Source: Riptortus pedestris (lineage: Eukaryota > Arthropoda > Insecta > Hemiptera > Alydidae). From it: 64,000 bases of DNA. The notes beneath the pieces were generated by a model. It was not told where the DNA came from, searched no databases, and saw only the letters and a program-made list of their open reading frames with translations. Location: assembly GCA_019009955.1 (NCBI GenBank), contig CM032229.1, positions 3,662,501 through 3,726,500 of the forward strand. The letters run 5' to 3'. Made by a program: the position numbers and the translations under genes. Positions 24,407 through 36,784 of the stretch are shown here, piece by piece (within the stretch, counting starts at the first letter, position 1; the number at the start of each line of letters is the position of its first letter).

Positions 24407-27400
24407 TGTCTGTTAACGCTCTAGTGGTCGTAATTTTTGTTTGATCGTTACCAAACTCGGAATTTAATCGTTTTATGTAAAAAGGAAGATTAAGTTCGTA
24501 ACTGGCTGAAATCGGACCAGTGGGAGGGGGGGATTTTTGAAAATTCAAAATATCTCCGTTACTATGAGTAGGATCGAAAAAATATATAGAATGAATCTTA
24601 TTGTAAATTAAGTTTACTATAAATATTGTTCTATACATTTATTCTGTAACTTGATTATTAACCGAGTCATTTACATTTGTATTGTGTGTGTGGCCGGCAG
24701 GACTCCGCCATGTTCCGGACTTTCCGCCGAGAGCTCTGGTGGCTGTTTCCGTAACTATTCGTCCCTCGTGAATAGGTTTAGAGATCCCTTCCTACTACAG
24801 CTGTTATTGGGCAGATTTCTCTACTGTAAAACTTCACGTGGGAAATCTGCTTAGTATACGCAGCCCCTGCGTGACGGACTTTTGTTGATATCCTTTGTTT
24901 CGTTTCAATTAATTTTCATGTAGACTTGTTTTATTAAGTATAAACTATTATATTAAGTTATTATCTTCCTATTATAGAGAAATCTGATTAACTATTTTGA
25001 ATACCCATGGTTTCTGACATAACACTAATATACACCCCACACTCAAACCTAATGAATATTACACTCATTAATATGACTTAACCCTAGAACTACCAAGGGG
25101 GGGGGGGGCTCCTCGAGCCCACAACTTTTTGTTTTTGTTCCCTATCACCCAATTTTAATGGGATATTTTTGATATTTTATGTATTCCTCAGAAAAACATC
25201 CTAGAGTGAGGGCATAACAATAAAATTAAATAAAAAAATTTCTATGTTGAGAAAAAAAAATTTTTTATGACGTGTGGGCTCGAGGAGCCCCCCCCTTGGC
25301 AATGCAAGGGGTAGGTTTACACGTAAGTACCAATGGGGGGGCTCCGAGAGCCCACGGATATTTAATAAAACTTTTAACTAGTCAGTCAAGTGTTATTATT
25401 TATAGTGCTCAAATAATAATTTTCTTTGATGTAATTTTAACATACACAAACCTTCTCAAGTTTTTTTTTTTTTTCTCAAAAAGAAATATATATATATTCT
25501 CCCCATATAATTTTTTTTTCATATGAAAAGATATTACTGAGATGGTTATAATTATTGCTCCTGATAGGTACTTTTTTTAGAAAAGAGAAGATTTTCTAGG
25601 TTGTTCCCAACTAGGGGAACAGTTAGTCCATGCTGCATCCTGGATAAACACTCGGAAAAAAAATTAATTGTGCAACAGCACCGATAATTGCATTACGAAT
25701 CTGATAATTATATTTTCTTAAATTATTATTCTATTATAATGTTATAATAACTTAGATATAGATAACTTTTTATTTTAACAAGGTTTAGATATGTTCCTCC
25801 AGTAGAATAAAATTATATTTAATTTAAAGTCATCCTTTTTTCCCCATCCGAACTTTTTTTTTTAATTTATTTTTATTTTTGTATTTAATTTTTTTTAAAA
25901 TTTTTTTTTTTCACAGGTGTCATAAGAAACGTTCATTAAACATAATCCAATAGAAATAAAAATTTTAAAAAAATTATAGAACCAAAATAAAAGGTTTTTA
26001 AGGTTGTGGGCTCGAGGAGCCCCCCCCCCCCCTTGGTAATCCATGCGACCTGGGAGAGGTCGGTAATACTAGGGTTAATTTTGAAATATTAATTTTTATA
26101 TGATTATTTCAGCCTACAAATGATGTGCTAGTCCATAGGCTATTTTCATGGGCAGAGAAATCTCCTGAACCTCTTCAGACATATGCTACTGGATTACTCG
26201 CTACAGCCATGGAAGTACAAGAAATTGCCGTCATTTTTAGGTATTTAATATTATTTCCTTCATTTAATTAAAATAGCCCTCAGATTAGTCATTTGTTCTA
26301 AGGGATTGGTATTAATGGTCTTAGATAACTTGTGTTAGTGGGTTTGATTCCTGCATGGGTAAGAGCTATTTATTTGGTAATATAAAAAAATAACACTCAT
26401 AGTCCCACTCAGACAAGGAAAGGGTGGTCACCTATAGATATCACATCTTTTTTAGCCTTAGTTGCATAAAATAAGTATTAGTTTCAAAATAAGAATTTAA
26501 ATTAAAAATGTATCTGCAGGAGTTCGATCACAATAATCTATTAAGAAGTTTTGTGTCAACAAAGTTATTTTGGCCACTGATTGTAATTTAAAATAAAAGG
26601 CTTTCCCCGTTTTGTTATGTTTATTATGCTAAATACCTGTAGCTTTCTTCAGGATAAAACCATTTCTGTGTTGTTGTCTTTTTTCCTATTAAACAAACTG
26701 GAAAGATCTGAAATATTTTAATTTTTGTTTATTAACATTGATTTAATGCAACTAAGCTACAGGACAGGTTATCTACAGATATCACTGTCTAACCAGGATG
26801 GGGCTAAAATAGTTAAATAAATTCAAATTGGCTATATTGGAATAGAACCCACGATAGTAGGTTTACCAAGAGTCTTAAGGTGAGCACCTTCACTCGCATA
26901 ATACCTGACTTCTGAAATTTGTTATTTAAAAATATAAAACTAAATATTAATTTGTTATTAAATATAGAACAGCTATAAATTCTATTTAATGTTATAATTT
27001 TTTACGTAAAACTGAAGATCAAGTTCATTAACAGCTGGCTTCCTTCATATTTTTTCAATTGCTTAGTGTTTTATATTGCTTCACATTGTTAAAGTAATAT
27101 GTCAATAATAAACGAATGTTGATTCCATTTAAAAAAATAAAAATAAAAAAGATTTTGTTTTTTATACTCAATAAAGTTAGTAGGTGGTACTACTAATGGA
27201 TTTACACAACTTTTTGATTCACTTGTATTATATTTTTAAAATACAGTTATTATGTTATAGATCCACTGGGAAAAGAAAAACACCTAATAATTTTCCTGTA
27301 TGAAATTTGTATCTTACAATAGCATTTTTTATAAATAAAATTGTTCGATTCAACGAATTGTGACAATAAAGTGGTCATCTTGTTATTTTTTAATAATACA

Positions 27401-30400
27401 TGAAGAGTAAAGAATTAAACCTCAGGAAACCATTGAAAGGCTTGCAACATGAGTAGCCGAGAAGGTGTTTACACCATCCACAACTTTGCCCATCTTACAT
27501 TTACAGGGCTCATTATCCATCATAAGTGATTCATCTTATCTTTATATATATAATTCTAGCGTACGCGTGTATGTCACTGAACTCCTCCTAGACGGCTGGA
27601 TCGATTTGATTGAATTTATAAATACGCATTCGGGTGACTCCTCGGATGGTTTAGCGCCGCAGTTCAGCCCGGTAGATGGAGCAGGAGTGGGGGTCGTGAG
27701 GGAGGCCTGAAATTAGAAATAGCCGTATTTCGTTTCCTATTGTTTTTTTTGGCAAATATGCACAGGATAAGAGTTGTTTATGTTGTTATTTGGAGTAACT
27801 TTTGTCATATTCACTTTTATCGTATAATAAAGTATAAACGAGATATACACTAAAAAAGTAAAGTTCCCACAGGGAAGTATTTTGAGTACAAATCTTTTTT
27901 TGATTGCAGTGAACGAAATAACGAAATTTCTTACCAACAATGTAAAAGGCTTCCTGTTCGTTGATGACTTTGCCATCATTTGCAGATCGCAAAGCTTGGC
28001 ATATATCAAAAGACAACTACAAGCTGTGACTCTTAGATTAATAGAATGGTCGAAAAAAACGGGTTTTTTGTTTTCCCCCGAAAAAACGAAGTGCATAATA
28101 TTCTCAAGGCGCAGAAATTTAAATGATTTACCACATCTCTGTCTTAAGGACACCCTAATAAAATATGTCAACCATGCTAAATTCCTAGGTATGTCTCTCG
28201 ACAGCAAACTGACATGGAATGTACATATAGACAACCTCAAAAAACTCGCATGTGAAAGGCTTAAAATTCTTAAAGTACTTGCTAACACATCATGGGGAGC
28301 AGATAGGAATACCATGCTAACAATATACAAAGCTCTGGTATTGTCTAAATTGGATTATGGCAGTTTTGTATACGGCTCAGCAAACTTCAATAAATTATGC
28401 AAACTAGATGCAATTCAAAATGCTGGGCTACGTTTATCCATAGGAGCCTTCCGCTCTAGCCCAGCAATAAGCTTGTATATATATATATAATGTCCAAACA
28501 CCATGTAAACAAATATGAAGGAATTGAGTTTTGTTGTTTAATGCCATCAAAATGAAAAATCATCTTATCCTCTGCCTTATTAGGTCTTACCTTAGGTAAC
28601 TGCGGATTCCCTAAAAGGCAAGAATTTCTTAATATACAAGGTTATTAGTTAGAATTGAAACTAACTCAATTTACCAATAACCATCAGTTTTATTTACTAT
28701 CAGAATTATTTTTGACTGTTTCACTAGTTTATAATTCTGATGCAGAAATAATTTCAGAGAGCAGAACCTTCGACTGGTGCCATTAATGCTCGAACGCTTG
28801 TACACGCTCCAGGCTGAGGGATCTGAGGAGAGAGCGAGCCATAGTAATTCCAGACCATTTGCCCATTTAGGCAGTGTTGAAGGTGAAAGCTCCAATCAAC
28901 GAAAAGGTAACCACTTCATCTTGTTTTTTACATTGTGTTTTATATTAACTCTTTCAAGGGAATTACTCTCTGTACACCAGAGATGGGGTCTCCTTATAAT
29001 ATATATCTCCAGCGATAGAACTGTTATTTCTTCCCATTTTATATTTGAGCCTTTTAATTATTTTAGCAGATTTCCTTCAAGGGAAATTAGCTATTGAGGT
29101 CATACTGATGACGCGATTTTCGAAAAAAAATTTCAAATGTCCATCGATCCTACCCTTGAGATGACGAAAATAAGGTCCGTTCAAAATATATATATATATA
29201 TATATATATTTGTCTGTTACCGCTCTAGCAGTCGCAATTTTTGTCTTATCGTTTCCAAACTCGATATTTAGTCGTTTTATGTAAAAAGAAAGATCAAGTT
29301 CGTTAACGGCTGAAATCGGACAAGTGGTTTAGAGGAGAGGATTTTCGAAATATCTCCGTTACTATATGTCGGATCAAAAAATTGTACAAAATCAATCTTA
29401 TTGTAAATTACATTTACTATAAATATTGTTATATACATTTATTCTCTATCTTGAATATTAACTGAGATATTTGCATTTTTATTAAATTGACGGCTATCAG
29501 ACAAGAGTGACTCTCGTGAAATTTCTCTATTGTAAACCTTCACTTGGGAAATCTGCTTAGTTTATGCAGCCCCTGCGTGACGGACTTTTGTTATTCAAAA
29601 TGAGTAAAAAGGATATAAAATTTTTGGGCATATTTGTATTGAATTATTTCATTGTGAAGTACTTTGTAGCCAGAGCCCAGGAATGGTTTTTAACAATATA
29701 CAGTATCTTTATCTATTTCCTTAGAAGTGGATGGCCCCTTCTGATACTGTCATAAGTCATGGATATTTTAAACATATGATTGGAAGCTGTGGTGGCAGAA
29801 CTCCTTTTCAATTATGTTATAGATGTGACCACAAGTTTAGCTTAAATTCCTTTTTATGAAAGTAGTTTCTCTCTAATTGGAATTCATCATTTGTGGGCTA
29901 CACTTTAATGTACACTCAGTGCTCCAAGGATTAGTAAAGCCTACTTTGGGGAAAAGTATTTTTTCAATAAAGGAATTTTAATGTAATCAAAGGTTACATC
30001 AGTTACCCAGTACCGGGATATTTCTTTTTCGTTAGTACAGTTCATAGATCTGTTAGTGGGTTCGTTATTGTTTGATTAATCAGGTAACGAATCATTTATG
30101 GTTAATAATCTATATATCTAAAAAGATTATACACAACACACTTGTGTGGGCGTTATTTTGACCATTAATATGTAGGATTGGCAGAATGTTTTGTAATATC
30201 ATATCATAACTACAGCATTGAAAGTGATTTTCATTTTAGGAATTGTGCTCAATCTCATTTCTTACACGCAAACATATGCATAGCTTTGTTTTATTGATAT
30301 AATTTATCCTTGTTTTGTTGTTTAGGCAAAGGAAGAGCAAGTAAAAGCCCTAAGGAGAGTAAAGTCACGAGTACACCAGCTAATAATAAGATGAACAGGT

Positions 30401-33400
30401 CGGATGACAGTGATATGATGAACAAGTCATCGCCAGCACTAATGAATGGCCTTAGAAATGGTGATGGTAAGGATTTTCAAAATCTCTTAAAGGCATCATG
30501 TTCTTAGATCTGTTTCTCAAATACCATAACGTCTACTTAAAAATAATGAAATATTTTTAAGATATTTCTATCCTGCAGTGCATACTGCACAGTTGCATAT
30601 TTTTGTTACAAAAGAATAGGAGTGTGACTAGTGTAAAACCTTGTCCATTCTTCAGCTTTCTTATGAAGAACTGCAAATTGTATTTGGTATCTATCTTCAG
30701 ATTCGTTCTTGAGCGATACCCGAAGACCTAGCTGTGACGGTATGATGTCTCCACCCCAGAGGGGCTCTTGCATTGCATCTGATTGCAGTAATTCCTCCTG
30801 GGCAGAAATGGAAACATACCTCATTGGCCACATCCAAATGCACCCTTTGACTCTCGCAACGAGGCAGCTATTCATTCTCAAATATCTTACTCCAATGGGT
30901 GAATATCAAGAGGTACTTTTTTTAATGCTCTGTATTTAATTGGTTAAATTGAGTAACACATATTAAATGATACAATAATTTGACAGATATAGTGCTTCTC
31001 TTTACAGGCTCTAAGATCCTGTTGAGGCAGTTAGTCTAAAGTAAGTCTAGAAGAGGGAGGGGAGGGACTAATGGGAGAGCAAGCCTATGCAAAAAGTATT
31101 TTAATTACTTTCAAAATACTACGTATTTTTGGGGATTTTTGTAAGCATATTTCTGTTTCCAATTGTTTCAAATACAAAATACAAGAGATCAATTCGTCTT
31201 TAGTAGGTGAATTTTTCAACTTATTCCTGAAAAAATCATCTTATTTTCTGCCTGATTTCTCTTAAGGGAAATCATCTTTTGACTTTAAAAAAGTCTTCAA
31301 ATACCTAACAATCCAGCTAAGTTAATATAAAAATGAATGAACACGCGTGTTTGTGTACATGCACCTGAGTGTATGCAAATATGTATGTATTTGCCTTCGG
31401 CAAATAAAGGGTAAATTGGCCTCAATTTTTGCCAAATATTGAGTTTCACGTTAATTAAACAAAAATAGTTTTGATAACAAAAGTTCTTAAAGCATGCCCA
31501 CACATACACGCATACCTGAGGGAATTTTAAGCAAATTTCAAACATCGCATCATGAGTTTAATATGAATCGCTGGTTTGATTATTTCTTATTTGAGAAATG
31601 GCTTTCCTCTCAAAATAAAAAATGATTTAATTATATACTGATGGTGTAGTTTGTCCAATATTTCTGTACAATATAGAATTGGTGATTGTCCTTACTTGAA
31701 ATCTGCTAATCTGCTAGTCAAGATACAAATTGCCCAAAATGTACTGGTAATTAGCACCTAAGAGGAGTACTTTCAGTGGTGAATGTAATTTATGTTGTGT
31801 ATTTAAAGTACAATATAAAACAAATGTTTTGATTTTATATTTTAGAAAGAATATGCTATCACAATCAATGTATCTCTGAGGGCGAGTCCCTGAGTGGATT
31901 TGACTCATGACAATCAACCACACCTTTATTTTAATACATGAATATTATAAAAGCATATAAGTATGACATTGACAATTTTCCATTGGCTTCCATCAGGCAT
32001 ATGACTGTGTTGACGGGTTAAAATTGCAGGAAGCATTACAGTCACTTTACATGGTCATCTTATTAGATAGATAAGGATGACTCTGAAAAGTGTTTATGTT
32101 GGCTCGAAAACAAAGTTGGTGGCTTTTAGGTTATCGCTGGCTAACGAGGAGATCTGTTACCACTTGTAGTGTTTAACATGGCCCACAGGACACGAGGACC
32201 TTGGACTTAGTACAACAGCAGATTACAAGGCTAAACTAATTACTCAACAAACTCAATACACACAAACAAACTTACTATACGAAGACATAGTGAGACATAT
32301 ACGACACTAAATCCTTCACAAATGTAATCAGAATGGATGGAACTAAACAACCACCTCGGCAGTGTCAAATGTACAATTAAGGAGTGGCCATCGGAATACT
32401 AGAGGGGAGGAAGTTATTCTTGCCAGACTCATGATCGGCCATATTTACCTCATACATAGACACTTAATGACAAGGACAGTCAACCCTATATGCAAATACT
32501 GCAACAAGCTTCTTACGATAACACACATACTGACATCCTGCATCCAACGAAAAAACCTTAACATAGCCTATGATATGACTGACTACTAACTGATAGCAGC
32601 CAATATATTCCACAAATACATATAGAATAAAATACAATAGGTCTACAGCATACTTACTAAGATTTAAAAGGGATAACTTTAGTTATATTCATGTAAACAA
32701 AGTACGGATATGAGAAACACTCAGATATTTAAGAAATATTTTTCATACTATATAATTAAAGTACAACCAAGGTGTACATAAAGAAATAAATATATTATTC
32801 TAACTACCCCCTAAACACAGACCTTGCCAATCACCGTCAATGTGGGGCATAAACCAAATAAATAAAAAATAACATGGCCCATAAATATGCCGATCAGGAA
32901 AGAAAAAGTACTGGATTAGTAGGAGTGGGGGTTTACTAAAACTGAAAAATGCAAATAACTGTTTATTTTTTTGGTTCAAGAATAATGTATAGAACGACAG
33001 TTCTAGGATGTTACAAGCTTGTTAAGATTGGTTAACTAAAGAGGGTATTTAGAACTTTGACAAATTACCCTCAAGGAAAATCAGCTATTGAGGTTAAACT
33101 TATGACAGGATTTTTGAAAAAATGTCTATTTGTCAATTTATCCTACTTCGTAAATGATGAAAAATGAGGTATATAATACAAAACACACACACCACGTGCA
33201 ACCCACGCACTTGCACTACAGATTTGAATGATGTGTATGTTTGGCACCTAAGAGCGTCAAATCCTCGTGGTCTTTCCATGCAATGAATTGTAATAGTTTA
33301 TTGCTTAAAGGGAAATTTGCTAGAATTGTAGGTTTTGTCTACCTCTACTTTAAATTATCAATTTTTAGTCTACGTGATATTAAAATTTGAAATGATCAAT

Positions 33401-36400
33401 ATCCAATAATCTAATTTAATTTCCCATTTAACATTATTCTCATGTTTTGCAGTTTCTAAGCCACGTATTTGAAAAAAATGCCTTAGAATTGATTCTTCAG
33501 TTTATTAATTTGAGGGAAATCAAAAATGCTCGCCTTTCATTTGAGGCCTTGAAGTACTTGGCTGCCCTTCTTTGTCATAAAAAGTTCTCAATAGAATTCA
33601 TCAATGTTAGTGGCCTACAGGTGAGTTTTACTTTTAATTTTTAATATTATTTATAAGAATACTAATAAATATTTTACTATTGTATTATTAATAAGTAGCT
33701 TTTAGATTATGCGTATATTCAAATTGGAGTTATTTCTAACGTTTGAATAGAGAGGAGAGCGAAATGAGTTGGTCATTCATTTAACTGGAGTTTTCAATGT
33801 CCGTAAAGTTCCGCTTCTAACTACCTTTGATATTTCAATTTCGTTGAGCAAATGCCCTGTATGTCACAATATAAGTTAAGTATACTCTCTATGTATATCC
33901 AAGTCAGTTGAAATATAAGATATGTATACTCAATGTCTATACAAGTTGTTTCTAAGGAAAAGAAAGATGAAGCCTTTCTTCATTAAATGTTTTTATTTGA
34001 CGACCGATTTCACCAATTCAGCGGCATCTTCATGTCTTTAGTATAGAGGCCTGAGTATGAGAGACTATAGCATAGCTAGTTGTTTCTACTCTATAGCTAT
34101 TCAAGTCTGTTCAAAAATGAGATATATATACTTACTCTCCATTAAAATATAGAGTGGCCACTATCTATCTAATTATGTCAAAATATAAGTTGTGTCTACT
34201 CCATATCTGTCCAAGTCTGTTTGAATATGACTTATGCCCTCTCTATCTAAGTCTAGGAAAATATAAGGAGTGACACCTCTCTGCCTATCCAAGTCTGTCG
34301 GAATATATGAAATGATCATTCTGTCTAACCAAGCCCATTGGAATATAAGATATGTATATTCGCTTTCTATCCATGTTTGTCAAAATATATAGAATGGCCA
34401 CTTTCTTTCTACCAAGTTGTTGCAATCAAAGTTGTCTATTCTCTAGCTGTCCAAGTCTGTTGGATTAAATAATGTATATAACTCACTCTCCATTTGTCTA
34501 TAGAAATGTAGATCACATCAACTCCCAGTTTATCCAAGTCTTCCTGTATGCAAGTTATTATATTGATTATGCCAGAAGAAGCTATCTCCTATCTTGTACA
34601 ATAAACTCCTTAGATATAAGGAGAATGAGTTGTTCAGAAAGCTATGTAAGTAGCAAACCAGTAACGAGCCAACAGACATTATAGTATTCCATTTCTAAAC
34701 AATAATAACAATATTTTAATCTAAATTAATTTGTAACCATTCGTTAGCCTTTGAATTATTGTTTAACATTTAAGTTTTAAATATACTGAGACTTGAGTTT
34801 TGTTAATTTTAAAATACACAATTCTAGGTAATAAAAGAAATGAATTACTCTGACTAAAAAAGGGTGTTTCTTTGCTTATATACGTGTATGCTTATATATA
34901 AACTCTTTAATTTTCAAATCATATTTTTCATTAAATAATATAAAGCGTGATATTGTAGAGGCTCCTCGACGTCCCTAGGCCGAGCATTGCAGCTACGGGA
35001 GTATCGATATGCCTCTATTATTTAGCATATTGTGAAGATGCAATGGAACGAGTCTGCTTACTTCCTCAGAGGATTCTTTCTAGTCTTGTTAGGTAAGCTC
35101 AGTTCATTTTCTACGATTATAGTTATTTAGTTAGTTTAACAACTAATCCATATTAATACCATTTAAGAAATTGCAAGTTTCAGTGATGTAAAACTGATTT
35201 AAACAGATTAAACAGATGAAAGTTTCTGGTTTAAAAAAAAAAAAAGTGGTTGGTTCTTGAGCCAAAGTGTTTTCTTACCAAAGACTGCTACTCCATCATT
35301 TAAATTGCTACTCATTTTTTTTCATTATGTTGAGTCAACGCTTTTTTAACACATAATATATCATCTAAACGATTTTTAGGTATTCTCTCTGGCTATTGGA
35401 ATGTTCTCATGATTCAGGAAGATGCCATGCAACTATGTTTTTTGGGCTATCATTCCAATTCAGAGTGATTCTAGAAGAGTTCGATGCTCAGGATGGTCTA
35501 CGAAAGCTTTACAATGTTGTAAGTATATATTTCATTTTTGGTAGTTTTGTTAAATAAGGATTTAGCAGATTTCCTTTAAAGGGCTATATCTGCTATTGAG
35601 ATAGTACTCAGGACACGATGTTTTCCAAATGGCCGTCGATCCTACCCAGGAAAACAAGATCCATTCAAATATATACGAGGGTCGTCCAGAAAATAAGTTC
35701 CGTTTTGGTCTGTAGGGTGGTAGGAGTGGTTTTTGCCAAATCCGGCAACACCGCTCGAAAGAGGAGAGGTGGGGGAATAGAATGAGAGGTGGGGTACCTC
35801 AGTCGGTCAATTACCAACGTCAGGGCAGGTAGTTGAAATGGAGCCCTCCATGTCACGTCCCGCCATCTCGATCCCCGTTCCCTCTCGAGTTGTTTTGCGC
35901 GGAGTGATTCAATTTCTTTATGCACAGGGTTTCAAATCAGTTCAAATTCACGAACAGCTCATTTCTGTTTATGGAGAAGGTGTAATGAGTGAGTCAATGG
36001 TGAGGAGATGGGTACATGAATTTAAGGCGGGAAGACATTCACTTGAGGATGAAAGTGGGAGAGGCAGACCCTCAGTTGTGACGGACCAAATTGTCGCAGA
36101 AATCGACAATGCAATTCGCAAAGATCGTCGTTCAACCCTGGATGAACTCCACCTGAGTTTTCCAGACATCTCACGATTTTTTTCAATAAAAACTTGATTT
36201 TTTTTTAAAAAACAGAACTTATTTTCTGGACGACCCTCGTATGTAGATAGATGAAAGATAAATAGATAAATATATTTGTCTGTTAATGCTCTAGCTGTCA
36301 CAGTTTTTGTTTGATTGATACCAAACTGAATGTTTTATGCAAAAGTACACATCAAGTTCATTAATGGCTGGAAACAGACTTGGGGGGAGGGGGGTTTGAG

Positions 36401-36744
36401 GGGAATTTCAAAAATTTGAAATATCTTATTATGAGGCGGATTGAAAAATTGTATTTAAACAATGTTACAAATTTAATTCCCTTAAAATGTTGTTCTATGC
36501 ATATTTTCTTAAATATTAAGAGATTTGCATTTTTTAGTATTCAGTCTTCAGTAAACCCAATCTTATAATTATCTCATATTAACAATAATCTAATAAATTT
36601 TGAAATGTTCTATTCTAATTTTAAATATTGCTTTCATTGTACTTTTACTATGTGAGGCATAGTCAAATGTGTTTGGTGCGACATCATCAATTTAGATTTT
36701 CCTTTTAGACTACTTGATTTTTTAATCATAACCATTCTCATTAT

Positions 36745-36784
<40 letters not shown>

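Larger units (their letters stand above)
35564..36700 (+). mobile_element. HINE copy interrupted by a mariner element
   Basis: AGCAGATTTCCTTTAAAGGG starts at 35564, followed by the left block (GTCGATCCTACCCAGG). The mariner at 35676-36239 sits where the TA core should be. The HINE then resumes (AAATATATTTGTCTGTTAAT, CAAGTTCATTAATGGCTGGA). The right end (hairpin) was not found and the limit near 36700 is approximate. Confidence 0.6.

Noticed and set aside
27737..28330. 197-residue minus-strand frame
   Set aside because: It is the antisense shadow of the LINE RT frame, which carries the real RT motifs on the plus strand.
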